64,000 nucleotides of DNA from Andrena cerasifolii (lineage: Eukaryota > Arthropoda > Insecta > Hymenoptera > Andrenidae), in NCBI RefSeq assembly GCF_050908995.1, contig NC_135119.1:3348001-3412000 (forward strand). Reading direction: 5' to 3'. The position numbers and the translations under genes were made by a program. Below are positions 22,314-34,750 of this stretch, piece after piece. Under the pieces are notes generated by a model that saw only the letters and a list, made by a program, of their open reading frames with translations, made no database searches and was not told the DNA's origin. Position 1 is the first letter of the stretch. Each line of letters opens with the position of its first letter.

Positions 22314-23440
22314 GGGGACTAGGCAGTCAGAAACTTGATTTTTTTTTATATATTTTTCGTAAAATACAACCCTTACCGAGTAAAATGCCGTTTGGTTTAT
22401 GTTAAAATACGCAAAATTAAGGATTCTACGGTCGAAAAGGTCGAGCGCGTCATAAACCGTTTCAGCGCGCACGCAGGTAGACTAATTACTCTTTCGAAAC
22501 TTTAAACGCGTTTTTCTCGGAATCATATCTCCTCTTCGTTTTACAGTGATTGCGAAAAAAAACGGAGGTACAAGTCAATTTGAAAAAATTCAGCGTATGT
22601 GAAACATGTCTAATTACAACCTGAACCTACGCGTAAGTCTGCAAAAACTTCTGTTTTGACAAAAAAAAAAAAAATAAAATGTCTCTTTTCCCTGGCGAAA
22701 AAATCAAGTTTCTTTAAAATTTGCCATTTTACAGCCGCCATTTTTCTAATTTTATTTTTTTTTATTTTTCAATAGGTTCAGGGCAGAATGGGGGCAAAGT
22801 TTCAATTTCAGAGAATATTTCACAATTCAATTTCTTACGGCCAGAATCACTGCAAAATTGCAGCGACTCCAGAAAAAAACACGTATATATCAGGCAACTG
22901 TAGCGCTGTCATACATGTGTATATTATTCAAATAATTATTTTTTTTACTGTTTATAGTATTAACAAACTTTACCCAAACGTACTAGTCACAATTTGTATT
23001 CATCTCCTCGTAATTAATTCGCAAAAAATACTTGATTTTCGAGCGATCTGACTGCCTAGGTAGTCCGTAAAAAGTCGAGATTTTCATAAAAAAATTAAGG
23101 GGTCACCGGATTTTTTTATGAAACTCTCGAATTTTTACGGACCATATCAGAGGTTTGCGCCGAAATGACACATGTTCTACGTATCCTGTAATTTTTTCCA
23201 ATTCGATTTGAACCTCAATTCGCTCGCTATCGGGAAAAAATGAAGAGAAAAAAATATTCGAGAAAAACGCATTTAAAGTTTCTGGGCAAAGGCGACGCTA
23301 TGGGTTGCCGCTTGACGTTTTGAGCTGCCAAATCTACAATTTTGCAAATTTTACTATAAACCAAGCGGCATTTTATTGAGAAAAGATAGTACTTTCGGAA
23401 AATGTAATAAAAAAATCGATTTTTCGACTGCCTAGTCCCC
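22314..23440. mobile_element. TTAA-flanked palindrome, GGGGACTAGGCAGTC family
   Basis: TTAA occurs at 22310-22313 and 23441-23444. The ends are GGGGACTAGGCAGTC and its inverse. The arms pair over much of their ~500 bp with moderate divergence, for example AAAATGCCGTTTGGTTTATG with the right-arm partner. A second hairpin of ~35 bp arms (GTCCGTAAAAAGTCGAGA / TCGAATTTTTACGGAC) sits at 23060-23145. Confidence 0.8.
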
Positions 23441-23446
23441 TTAATA

Positions 23447-24883
23447 CGGAAAAGGTGGGATAGTTTTTCAGCGGTGATACATGATCACATCAGCTTTTTA
23501 ATTAATACATTGGCAATTTGTGCCTGCTGTCTGATTGCTGTCACGTTATCGTGGTAACGTTTGCATTATAGCAACACTTCACGTTGCAGTTTTCTGTTGG
23601 GAGCATAGAATAATGTTGTTAGAAGCTTCGATCTGATTTGCAGCCAAAAAGTAAATACTTCGGTCTGCTTGTTCTTCCTGCTTTTCGAGTAAATGTGTCA
23701 TTTTCAAAGATTTGAAATATATTAAGTAAAAACAGCAAATTCTGGTTTGTTAATGCTATTTATTAATTGAACTAAATATTTAAAGTAAGTTTAATTTTTC
23801 AGCTTATTCAAATCGAGTGCATTTTTTTTTTTTTATCGAGTGCACTTGACCAGTGTGTGAGTGCGAGGCGGGATACTTGAACAGCTGAAAAAGCCCCCAA
23901 AAAAACATAGAACAGCTAATGAAACTGAAAAATATGACAAAGAAAGTAAAAAGTTAAATCTTTTCTTCATCATCATCATCTTCTTAATCAGATGATATTT
24001 AAGTGAAAATGTCTTTTAAGAATGCATTTATGTTGTTTTCTGTCATAGAGTTTAATTCCTCGGTTTTATTTTTTCAGTAATTCTTTCAAGTTTGTTATAG
24101 TTTACTTTCTTTTTACGGTATTCCCTTTATTTAGATGTTATTGACGGAGAGAATAAATATTCTTCAGAAATTTAATGTGTTATTTACTCTTAAAGTTCAC
24201 TGATCAAGTCTCCCCTTCAGTGGGGGATACTTTTGCATGACATCACTGCCAGAAAATGTTGAAATTCAGTCATTAAAATTAGTTTTCAGCTCTCAAATTT
24301 GTACAAGTATATTGAAAATATTCTAAGAAGCACGACTTACATAATTAAATACAAACATAGCAAAGGATTATAATTATTTTAATAAACAAACAAAACTGAG
24401 ATCGACTATCCCACCTTTTCTCTAAGCATATTTCAGATCACAATGCTAATCTTTGCCTAGAAAGGCTTTTTGACAAATTCCAGAATAGCACAATTCACAT
24501 CAAAGTGAACAAAATAATCTACATAATATCCCCAAAAAAAAACAAAAATCTGTACAGAATCCACCCAAGGTTAGAATCATTTATCAACGTTCATAAACAA
24601 TCACATCGTACACATAATAAATATTTTCTAAATTCAAAATTAACACTTTCAACCATTACTGTAATGTTCCCAATTCAAGCAAATTTTAATATCTTATATT
24701 ATATTTCCGCGAAAAAATTACATTTTGTGAGTTTAACGAAGAAACTGCTACGTCTCTTAATTCACAGAGTAACTTCAAACTTTTGACCGATAGTGTATAT
24801 ACACAGCTACGTTTCCAAAGCAAACGATTGTCATTATTTTAATAAAAAAAACGAAACTGAGATCAACTATCCCACCTTTCCCC
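23447..24883. mobile_element. TA-flanked element with GGTGGGATAGT ends
   Basis: CGGAAAAGGTGGGATAGT after TA (23445-23446) is the inverse of GAGATCAACTATCCCACCTT ending in TTCCCC before TA (24884-24885). The last ~60 bp (ATTATTTTAATAAA to ACTATCCCACCTTT) are duplicated at 24370-24424 and 24825-24883. Internal GGGATACTT motifs are further variants. No transposase is readable. A TA target and this G-rich end suggest the pogo/Tc1 class. Confidence 0.5.
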
Positions 24884-24885
24884 TA

Positions 24886-25292
24886 CGTATTTTTTGACAA
24901 ATTCTCATCGCTCCTTTCAATAACAGTACTCATGTATGACCATCTGGCGAGCTGACTGTAAAGGTGCCTTCGAAGCACTCTTCGTATTACTTTCCTGGAA
25001 ACAGCTTTTTCAGAGAGGCATTCACGCATTGCATTCAGATTACAAGCACTAATTTTAAGATTTTCCTTTATTTTTAATAGCATAAAATGTCGTTTTCCGA
25101 TGCATTAAATAACTTTTTCTTACCAGGGCTACATTCGTTTTCAGTAGATAGTTTCTATCGTCTGTGATTTTCATGATCTTTATTACACTGTTAAAAGTAC
25201 TTTCTGTCGTTTTTCGAATTTATATGCGTGATATGCTATTTTTGCAGTAGGAAATTATATTTCTGATTTTTACAATAGCTCCGTTACTTTTG
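24886..25292. other. Stretch without recognised gene
   Basis: No coding region or repeat structure that I can support. Confidence 0.35.
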
Positions 25293-25296
25293 TTAA

Positions 25297-26013
25297 GGGG
25301 TCATGCTCAGTCAGGAGGCCGAAAAAAGGACGGTCTTTGGAAATTTTTTACTCAAAAGCTATAACACATTTCTCAAAAAAACTTTTTTCCTTTTAAGGAT
25401 TGCATCTAGTACCGTGCATCGTAATTTTTTCATTTAAAAATATTTATCGATAACTAAGTTATTGTCTATCACGTGAAGGTTCTCTAAAAAAAAGGCTTTT
25501 GCGGTGACCACTGCTGCTCGAAAGTCGATCATCTAAAATAAAAAATTCAAAAGAATTTACTCATTGTATTATATTATTTAGTATTTGAACGAAGGATTTT
25601 TTTATCCGATGCTTAATTTTCTTTTAATTCACGAAAATCAGGCACGATTTATGATAAAAATTGAAACTTTTACTTTAAACATCAGCCATTTTTTCCCAAA
25701 TCAATGTTTCGAAAAATCCTTCGTTCAAATACTAGATAATATAATATAATAAGTATATTCTTTTGAATTTTTTATTTTAGATAATCGACTTTCGAGCAGC
25801 AGTGGTCACCGCAGAAGCCTTTTTTCAGAGAACCTTCGAGTGATGAACAATAACTTAGTTATTAATAAATATTTTTAAATAAAAAAAATTACGATGCACG
25901 GTACTAGATGCAATCCTTAGTAGGAAACAAGATTTTTTGAGAAATGTGTTATAGCTTTCGAGTAAAAAATTTCCAAAGACCACCCTTTTTTCGACCTCCT
26001 GACTGAGCATGAC
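25297..26013. mobile_element. TTAA-flanked palindrome, family A copy 1 (717 bp)
   Basis: TTAA at 25293-25296 and 26014-26017 flanks it. The left end is GGGGTCATGCTCAGTCAGGA; the right end is its inverse, except that the outermost CCCC has been reduced to C. The arms (about 340 bp) pair almost throughout, around a centre near 25650 (ATTCACGAAAATCAGGC). A second, better preserved copy is at 61055-61776. Confidence 0.85.
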
Positions 26014-26017
26014 TTAA

Positions 26018-28008
26018 TCACAATAATATGCAGTGCACTTTATATTATTTTTAATACAAAGATCTGCAATAGGTGCAGTCAGCATTCAACTGGGTATTAT
26101 ATATGCAATACGAAGATTTGGTAGAAGTAAAAAAACCCGTTAAATTACTAACTTTGTTTCGTGTCACAAAATATACAAAAATACGAAATAACACTTTCGA
26201 AATTTCACATCTGTGCTTCGTTCACACGTACAGATTACCTCCATGTACGGCATTTTATATACGTCTACTGCACAATGTGCTTTCGAGTTAAAAAAATATA
26301 ATAATCGTAGAAATTATAATTCAGCAATATAGGTGAGAAAAATTGTGATATATTTGAATTGCAGATTTTTCATGCATACAGCTGAAATGTTAAAATTTTG
26401 TTTATAGAATTTTATTTATAAGGGTGAAATTTCAGGTATTGGCTAGTACCTATTTATAGATAGATAAGTTTATGTTCCTATCGGTTTCTTTTCTCTTTGT
26501 GCTTCTCTTCATTTCTACTTCATCTGTCATAATATATTAGATAGGACTCATGGTATGCAGCACTGGTACAATAAAGACCTATCATTATTATTATTATACA
26601 GATCTTACACTGCAAGGAGAAAGGTTAATTCTTTGTACAAGTAGATCGAAAATAATTGCACTCGTTATACCTAATTACCGTTAGGTATATATTTTACATT
26701 TCATCATTAAAAGAAGATCCAATTCTTCAAGGTGTAAAATCTTCGCGATGATTAATAATACTGGTAATATTAAGATCAATGAAAGAGCTAAGTTTGGTCA
26801 TACAAAATAATAAATAAATTAACTGTTATAACATAAATGAAATATATAACCATATGTCTACTCCTCTACTTCACATTGCATTCGCAGAATATAATGAATA
26901 AATTAGTAAAAGGCATAAAAGAAACTAATTAGTGAAAAACTTTGTCGTATGATGAATGGACTTAAGATGTATCACAAGAAAAGATATTAGAAGCGAAGAG
27001 CCATTTCGCTGGCGCTTCAACGTTTTTAACGAATTTCACGGCTCGATAATACGATCTCGGAGACATCTCTCACCAGAGGAGATTAAATTCTGTTTCTTAT
27101 TCCGCGATTTTATCATGTAAGAAATATGGTACAATTTAATGCTTCTCTGAAGGGGTTTTAACTGCTGACTCCTTTACCGGTTGCGATCCTGCATTTTGTG
27201 GCGTAAAGCCAGATTTAATCCTGATGACGGTAAGCTTTGTAAACGCGGCGTTTGTACCATACTGTGGATGCCGTTTAAACCACAACTATGTATGCATAAT
27301 GGAAACGTGTGCCACACAACAACATAATAGTATTTCTACGCGTGGTTGTGAAAAGTATGTTTCAGTCGAGCATGTGGCAAAAACGAGATGTTCTTCTTCC
27401 ACTTTTTCGCAGCCTTTGGAAACCTGCATTTATATCTGTGGCACTAGAATGAATATCGAATTGTAAGAAGCTTACAGGTGTTCCTTACTCTTGTTGTATA
27501 TCCATTTTCAATTGGCTGTATCGCAACTATGCCAGCTTCTCCGATTATAGCATTAGGTCTTAAGCCTCATTTCCATATGTCCAATTTGCAGAGTAAACCA
27601 CTAGGGACATGAAATATTTATAATGTGTAAAGTTTCCAAGTTTTAAAAATAGGCTCCTACGTGATTTACTGTAACACTTAAAAAGATTTGCTTCTCACGC
27701 TTCATTCCTTTCAAACAGCTATCGTATCTAATTGTAAATATTAGAAATGTGTTCTGTATCACGAATTGGAAACGCAGCTACGCATGAAATCGGCATCATT
27801 GCATAACACTAGAACAGGCATGCTGAGTCGGGACCACAAGACCTCTTTATGCTCTGCAACCCGGGTCCGCACCGAGCGTGGAACGATTACGTTGATAACC
27901 AGAGCATGCGGTGGGGGAATTTCAACAGTGTGCATCAGAGGTGCATAAAGAACCACTTGGACCGATTTGCGATTCTGGACCCGGGTCAGAGCCGAGCGTG
28001 GAGCAGTT
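26018..28008. other. Stretch without supportable gene
   Basis: Mostly AT-rich. Bases 26460-26600 look like a non-LTR 3' end (annotated separately). An 80-codon frame at 27224-27466 has ten cysteines but no recognisable domain and no good splice context. Bases 27766-28008 contain two short GC-rich blocks with CCCGGGTC and CCGAGCGTGGA, similar to each other and adjoining the palindrome at 28009. Confidence 0.35.
26460..26600 (+). mobile_element. Probable 3' end of a non-LTR retrotransposon
   Basis: CAGCACTGGTACAATAAAGA is followed by CCTATC and (ATT)n. A polyadenylation signal immediately before a short ATT tail is characteristic of several insect non-LTR clades. No coding sequence precedes it, so it is a 5'-truncated copy. 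Confidence 0.4.
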
Positions 28009-28440
28009 ATAGTGCCTATCCGAGATATAGTGACTTAGGTGCGAAATCCCTCAGCCGGGGTCCTACCCGACACCCTACTGGGTACTGGCTGCTAAACGTA
28101 CTCCCCTACAACCTCTTGCAGGACTGTATTTACAGAAGACCTGACAAAACTGGGGCCCTAACAGAAAATAAAACAGAAACTGAAAACGGTTTAACATTAT
28201 TAAAAATTTTAATAGCCAGTAGCAAAGCTTAATTGGTGTCTTTTAATAATGATAAAGCGTATCTTCAATTTCTGTTTTATTTTCTGTTAGGGCCCCGGTT
28301 TTGTCCTGGTCTTCTCTAAATACAGTCCTGCAAGAGGTAGTAGGAGGGCATGCTTAGCGGCCAGTAACCAGCAGGGTGTCGGGTAAGACCCCGCTGAGGG
28401 ACTTCACACATAAGTCACTGTAGCTCGGATAGGCACTATA
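28009..28440. mobile_element. Palindromic element, arms of about 210 bp
   Basis: TATAGTGCCTATCCGAG at 28009 pairs with CTCGGATAGGCACTATA ending at 28440. Internal pairing includes CTCTTGCAGGACTGTATTTA, GGGCCCTAACAGAAAATAAA and their inverses, around a ~20 bp centre. Parts of the arm (ACCTCTTGCAGGACTGT, AAAACCGGGGCCCTAA) also occur in the element at 29909-30769, so the two are one family. Confidence 0.7.
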
Positions 28441-28518
28441 CATTGCTAACCATAGCATGGGCTGCGGGAGAATTGCAAGACTGTGCGTGCCTCCATACTG
28501 GCTCGTACCAGGAGTCTA

Positions 28519-29707
28519 CAGGGTGTCCCACTAAGGAATGGACAGCGCGATATCTCTTAAAGTATTGTCGATAAAAATATAAAAAAAATAGGGAATTGCA
28601 TGGTTCGAGGGGGCCCATTTATTAGCGCGAACGAATTTTGTTTTCGATTATTATTTTAAAAGATACGATGGTCAAGTTCGGTTTTTCAAATGGAACTATT
28701 TTTTTTGAAGACCTGAGTTGATAGTGCGTTCCAAGACAAATTCAATAAGCTTTAATGTATACACTTTATTTCCACTGGTTTTTAAGATATTGCGCTTGCA
28801 AAATTACTGATTTTCACTGGAAGAAAACCCTCTGGAATGGCAAAAACCGGGGGCGGTCTTACTGGCGCCACGGGTGACACTGCCTGTTGAAATGGATACT
28901 TACCTGCCAAAGGTCTACGCCAGAAATGGCAGGCCCAAAGGCTGGACAATTCTTTTCCGTCAGAAATGCTACTTAGGTAGGTACATCTGCGGTGTCGAGA
29001 AGCGCATCGTTACTTTTATTTCGCACTTGCTTCTACGCTCGGATGGCCGGTTCTTTTGGGAGGGATGCAAGTTGGATTGGTTCTGATACAATCTGCTCCC
29101 TATGGTTGAAATTTAGTCTAGCAACTTTCACTCCTCCTAACCTAACCAATCCAACTTGCATCCCTCCCAAAAGAACCGGCCATCCGAGCGTAGAAGCAAG
29201 TGCGAAATAAAAGTAACGATGCGCTTCTCGATACCGCAGATGTACCTACCTAAGTAGCATTTCCGACGGAAAAGAATTGTCCAGCCTTTGGGCCTGCCAT
29301 TTCTGGCGTAGACCTTTGACAGGTAAGTATCCATTTCAACAGGCAGTGCCACCCGTGGCGCCAGTAAGACCGCCCCCGGTTTTTGCCATTCCAGAGGGGT
29401 TTCTTGCAGTGAAAATCAGTAAATTTGCAAGCGCAATATCTTAAAAACCAGTGGAAATAAAGTGTATACATTAAAGCTTATTGAATTTGTCTTGGAACGC
29501 ACTATCAACTCAGGTCTTCAAAAAAAATAGTTCCATTTGAAAAACCGAACTTGACCATCGTATCTTTTAAAATAATAATCGAAAACAAAATTCGTTCGCG
29601 CTAATAAATGGGCCCCCTCGAACCATGCAATTCTCTATTTTTTTTATATTTTTATCGACAATACTTTAAGAGATATCGCGCTGTCCACTCCTTAGTGGGA
29701 CACCCTG
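28519..29707. mobile_element. CAGGGTGTCC palindrome, copy B (1189 bp)
   Basis: It has the same ends and the same ~70 bp loop as copy A. The outer part of the left arm keeps the variant form (TTGCAAAATTACTG, CTGGAAGAAAACCC), but from AATGGCAAAAACCGGGGGC inward it is nearly identical to the right arm. Flanks: TA on the left, TATA on the right. Confidence 0.88.
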
Positions 29708-29908
29708 TATATAGCTGGGCCTCACGCGTATGGGCGCACACACACGCTCTTGCAGTTCTCCCAAAACCCATGCAACGGTTAGCAAGGTAACAGTTCCGCG
29801 CTCGGCTGTTGTCCGGGTCCCAGAACTTTAGGAGTTGTTTACACCCTAAAGGGCAGGCCTGCTGTACGTTGTTACAGGCTTGCAGTTGCCCCCACCCTTT
29901 GCTGTGGT
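29708..29908. other. Short unassigned stretch
   Basis: GC-richer DNA between two palindromic elements, with no recognisable content. Confidence 0.3.
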
Positions 29909-30769
29909 TATAGTCTGATTTTCGAGAGTTGAGACCTGAGGCGGGTCCCTCGGACGGAGCGTGGTTATGGAGGAACCAATGGTACGCTATGGATGCCTCT
30001 ACGAGCTATAGTGACTTAGGTGTGAGGTCACTCAGCGGGGTCTTAACCGATATCCTGCTGGGTATGGGGCGCTAAATGTGGCCTCCTACTACCTCTTGCA
30101 GGACTGTGTTTAGGGAAGACCAGGACAAAACCGGGGCCCTAAAGATTAAGTATTACAATTTCGATTTTAATAAAATAAAAAAGAAATTGAAGAAATTGAT
30201 TATCATTATTAAAAGACACCATGTAAGCTTTGCTACTGGCTATTAAAAATTGTCTCATTGTCAGCACATTTTAAATACAAATTCATTGTAGTAAGGTATA
30301 TGTACTGCATTATAGTCTGATTTTCCAGAGTTGAGACTTGGGGCGAGTCCCTCGGACGGAGCGTGGTTAAGGAGGAACCAATGGTACGCTATGGATTGCT
30401 ATGTTCCTCCTTAACCACGCCCCGTCCGAGGGGCCCGCCTCAGGTCTCAAATCTCGAAAATCAGACTATAGAACAGTTGTAATATAAATTATTTTATATT
30501 AACAATTTATTTTAAATTAAAATCACTGCATGTCTTGAGGTAATGTTGGAGACTTTACCCTTTAGGACCCCAGTTTTGTCCTGGTCTTCCGTAAACACAG
30601 TCCTGCGAGAGATAGTAGGGGGCACTTTTGGCGGCCCGTACCCAACAGGGGACCCCACTGAGTGACCTCACACCTAAGTCACTATAGCTCGTAGAGGCAC
30701 TATACCATTGGTTCCTCCTTAACCCACCTCAGGTCTCAACTCTCGAAAATCAGACTATAGCAACGGAGA
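29909..30769. mobile_element. TATAGTCTG palindrome, 861 bp
   Basis: The left end TATAGTCTGATTTTCGAGAG plus TTGAGACCTGAGGCGGG is inverted at the right end (…GAAAATCAGACTATA at 30769). The arms share AGTGACTTAGGTGTGAGGTC, TTGCAGGACTGTGTTTA and GACCAGGACAAAAC with their inverse copies. A shorter member of the same family (30311-30470) is nested inside. TATA at the tips suggests a TA target. Confidence 0.7.
30311..30470. mobile_element. Nested 160 bp TATAGTCTG element
   Basis: It starts TATAGTCTGATTTTCCAGAG and ends with the inverse. The arms of about 65 bp include GGACGGAGCGTGGTTAAGGA and its partner TCCTTAACCACGC. The loop is about 30 bp. It is a minimal derivative of the surrounding element's ends. 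Confidence 0.7.
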
Positions 30770-31049
30770 ACGGCAAGTGTGTACGTGTAGCATTACCAGA
30801 AATAGGGCCTCATATGACGTAGCAGGGAATAGCTATTGGAAGTTGGAACTCAATGACGTAGTAGGGAGTAGTAAAAGGGGAATTCTCGCATGGTATGCAC
30901 AAGTCGTATTGCCCTGAGCGTGAAGGCAAATGTCGAGGCGAATATTTGTAGAAGCCATCGGTCTTACACAACCCTTTCTCAGACAGGGTTACGAAGATTA
31001 TAAAGAGAAGTTGATGCGGTCGGGACGTCCGTCTTGTAAAGGAGAGTAG

Positions 31050-31245
31050 TGTTGCGAGCACCGGGTATGGGTTGTCTCTACCCACAGCAGCTGGTTATCG
31101 ACGGGCTGTCAATCTTATTCTGAACGTCATAATGAGCCGACGTATTGTATCCCCTTCTTTTGTAATTAATCTGTATTGTTTACGTAGATTGTGAATACAT
31201 TGATCTACACCCCCGAGCTGAGGGGTCTCTGCGGAATCGGAACAA
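31050..31245 (+). mobile_element. LTR-like fragment sharing the TGTTGCGAGCACC start
   Basis: TGTTGCGAGCACCGGGTA at 31050 matches the start of the solo LTR at 683 (TGTTGCGAGCACCGGGTAC) and nearly that at 44127. A CAGCTGGTT block follows soon after, comparable to CTGCTGGTGCTCG in the others. The rest diverges, and no right tip or target duplication was found before palindrome C at 31303. It is probably a truncated or diverged LTR. Confidence 0.4.
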
Positions 31246-31302
31246 CTGAATTCCAACTTCGAATAGCTGTTCCACCTCTACTACCCCCTACTACGTTATA
31301 TA

Positions 31303-32491
31303 CAGGGTGTCCCACTAAGGAGTGGACAGCGCGATATTTCTTAAAGTATTGTCGATAAAAATATAAAAAAAATAGGGAATTGCATGGTTCGAGGGGGCCC
31401 ATTTATTAGCGCGAACGAATTTTGTTTTCGATTATTATTTTAAAAGATACGATGGTCAAGTTCGGTTTTTCAAATGGAACTATTTTTTTTGAAGACCTGA
31501 GTTGATAGTGCGTTCCAAGACAAATTCAATAAGCTTTAATGTATACACTTTATTTCCACTGGTTTTTAAGATATTGCGCTTGCAAATTTACTGATTTTCA
31601 CTGCAAGAAACCCCTCTGGAATGGCAAAAACCGGGGGCGGTCTTACTGGCGTCACGGGTGGCACTGCCTGTTGAAATGGATACTTACCTGCCAAAGGTCT
31701 ACGCCAGACATGGCAGGCCCAAAGGCTGGACAATTCTTTTCCGTCAGAAATGCTACTTAGGTAGGTACATCTGCGGTATCGAGAAGCGCATCGTTACTTT
31801 TATTTCGCACTTGCTTCTACGCTCGGGTGGCCGGTTCTTTTGTGAGGGATGCAAATCCGATTGGTTCTGATACAATCTGCTCCCTATGGTTGAAATTTAG
31901 TCTAGCAACTTTCACTCCTCCTAACCTAACCAATCCAACTTGCATCCCTCCCAAAAGAACCGGCCATCCGAGCGTAGAAGCAAGTGCGAAATAAAAGTAA
32001 CGATGCGCTTCTCGATACCGCAGATGTACCTACCTAAGTAGCATTTCTGACGGAAAAGAATTGTCCAGCCTTTGGGCCTGCCATTTCTGGCGTAGACCTT
32101 TGGTAGGTAAGTATCCATTTCAACAGGCAGTGCCACCCGTGGCGCCAGTAAGACCGCCCCCGGTTTTTGCCATTCCAGAGGGGTTTCTTGCAGTGAAAAT
32201 CAGTAAATTTGCAAGCGCAATATCTTAAAAACCAGTGGAAATAAAGTGTATACATTAAAGCTTATTGAATTTGTCTTGGAACGCACTATCAACTCAGGTC
32301 TTCAAAAAAAATAGTTCCATTTGAAAAACCGAACTTGACCATCGTATCTTTTAAAATAATAATCGAAAACAAAATTCGTTCGCGCTAATAAATGGGCCCC
32401 CTCGAACCATGCAATTCCCTATTTTTTTTATATTTTTATCGACAATACTTTAAGAGATATCGCGCTGTCCACTCCTTAGTGGGACACCCTG
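31303..32491. mobile_element. CAGGGTGTCC palindrome, copy C (1189 bp)
   Basis: TATA flanks both ends. The left arm is nearly identical to the right arm along its length (TTGCAAATTTACTG, CTGCAAGAAACCCC, AATGGCAAAAACC), unlike A and B. Private changes sit near the loop (TTTTGTGAGGGATGCAAATC on the left only). There is no coding capacity beyond short frames shared with the other copies. Confidence 0.88.
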
Positions 32492-32514
32492 TATAATAGC
32501 AGTCTTTTACAGAT

Positions 32515-32785
32515 GTTTACGTGTTTTTTGTCGCGGTACCTAGGTCCACCTCTCGGTTTTTAACGCACTGAGAAATGCGGGGGTCTCAAAGAGCTTAATA
32601 GTTACAACACCTATCAGCAACTCTACGTACTGTATGGTTTAAGTTGAAATAATACTCGAAGGAGAATCTTACTCGATCTCGCAAGCCTCTTTCGTCTACG
32701 CGTACTAGACTGGAAATGAGCCCCCGAGCATTGATTCGTGGCCCTTTTTATATCGTGAAATTCGGCTAAAAAGTAGCGGGGATAT
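32515..32785 (+). repeat. Inverted copy of the 10945-11200 repeat
   Basis: It carries CGGTACCTAGGTCCACCTCT, ACAACACCTATCAGCAACTC, GAATCTTACTCGATCTCGCA and, on the minus strand, TATAAAAAGGGCC. It matches the first copy in reverse orientation. It begins just after palindrome C. Confidence 0.55.
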
Positions 32786-34748
32786 GAATACCTTCATTGA
32801 ATATTAGGTTTTCCGGGAAAACTCGGTTGCATCCCACCACTGCAGGAAACTGTGACCCCCGCGTGGGTCACGCGCATTCCGGACACCCGAAAGGGTTTAA
32901 GAGTTCAAAGATAGGGCTGCGTACGTAACAACTTATTACACTGTCCACCAAAACTTAACGACGCTCCTATATAAAAGCGATGAGAGAATGGTGTCTTCTA
33001 TGCGGAAGAACTAACGAGGCACTACTTTGAAAGCAGCCTAGCAACAACCTCGATAAATTGAGAGTAAGCTTCCTGAACCGAACATTAAAGTTATCGGTTG
33101 AAGTCGCTCCGTAGAATTTTCGCGCAATCAATTCAATTGGAATGTCGATAACAAACTAATGAATTGGAATTTAACGAAACGCTATGAAATCACTGAGTCT
33201 GCTTCTGCGTAGGCGACGAGTGCGCAATTTTCCTCAGAACAGTTCGCGATGGGGCTTGTTTTCCATTGTATCAGAAGAACCGAGTTGCTCATTGTGTATT
33301 GTTTTCAAGCTACCGAGTTCTTGAAATGATTGTAAGCAGTTCTGCGCAGGAATAAGCGTAGTCGTAACTGTCCAATTAGTTATCCCGATGTTGTTCCTAT
33401 TTGCAGAATTCTCTTAACGAAATTGATCTTCGGAACTGTTTGCCATGATTCCAGGGCAAACGGCAGCTTTGGAAGACTGTAATAGGATTACCTCTTTTAG
33501 AGATGCAAATAATTATGATTTTATTGAACTATGCCATTTTCGTTAAAGAAAATTAGTAAACGAATTGAGTCGTTAAGTGGACTGGTATATCTTATAGTTT
33601 ATTCTTTCATTACTTTATCGTTTGGCAAAGCAGTGGAATTTTATATGTTTTATAAAACTTTGGACATTTCTGTCTTCATCTCGTTGAATGAACACCGCGC
33701 TATTAAATGTCCTCCATTCCACAAGGAAATGAAGCCAAGTTGTTTGACAAGTTCTTTATACTCTTTATGGTATAATGCATATAGTAATTAGGATAACAGG
33801 CTTCTTGCATAACTTTTCTAATAAAATTCATTTAATTTTAATTCACTGTTTAATTTCACATTAAATCTCCTCCTTTTCCTTAATTAATCCTGCTACTCTT
33901 CTCCTTATTTATAAATATTATCGATTGTCATATAATTCACAAAAGAGCATTCTGAGATGGAAATTTTTGCTGAGATTGAAACGAATATGAATTTATAGCG
34001 TACTAAAAAATATTAAACATATAAGCTTTTTGTTTATACTGATAGACTGATTATAGAGTTGTAATCCCTCTGTAAACTTAATCATGTGAAATAATTTAAA
34101 TATAGGATCAGATTTAAATAAGAAAATGACCGTTTTTAGAAATTTCGGACAAAATTCCCACGCGGATCCTCGCTTTTTTTTAAATAAGAAAAAATGTATT
34201 AGCCGAATATTGTAATATTTTTAGTTGCAGATGAAGCATGTAAGTATTAACTATTTTTCCTCAATATAACAGAGTACATCAATATTAATATTAATGAAAA
34301 AATAAATATAACATTTAGTCAATTCTTTGTTAATAGAATTTCTTCCAGTTTCAGAAATCCATAGAATGATTAAGAAAGTTATGGAAGATTATAGAAAATG
34401 ATATTTTTCTGTTCCAATAAACTACATTTAAAACTGAATAACTTTTTAGTAAATCATTTTTCGATTCAAGAAATCTTTGCGGGTCAACTATCGGCAAAAG
34501 ACTTTAATTTATTCATTTTTATTATTTTTTTTTTATTTCGAGTTCCGTTCCTTTAAAGCGCTTATAAACAATATCAAAGAAATGCGTACCCAATACTTTT
34601 TAATGCTAAAACAATCTATAATTCTATACTAATTTAAATTAAAAAAGAAAATTTACTCTCTAAGTGTTTCCTTGTTAGCTGCAAAAGAAAAAACAATAGA
34701 AAGTTATGCTCAAGATATTGAATTATTTAAAGTCAAGCGAGGATTACA
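32786..34748. other. Long stretch without supportable gene
   Basis: Bases 32800-33500 are less AT-rich. A TATATAAAAG at about 32970 is followed about 25-30 bp later by a possible start region (GAATGGTGTC), so a promoter or LTR is conceivable, but no LTR tips or coding exon could be confirmed. Bases 33500-34748 are AT-rich and featureless; the 86-codon frame at 33531-33791 has no recognisable domain. Confidence 0.35.
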
Positions 34749-34750
34749 TA

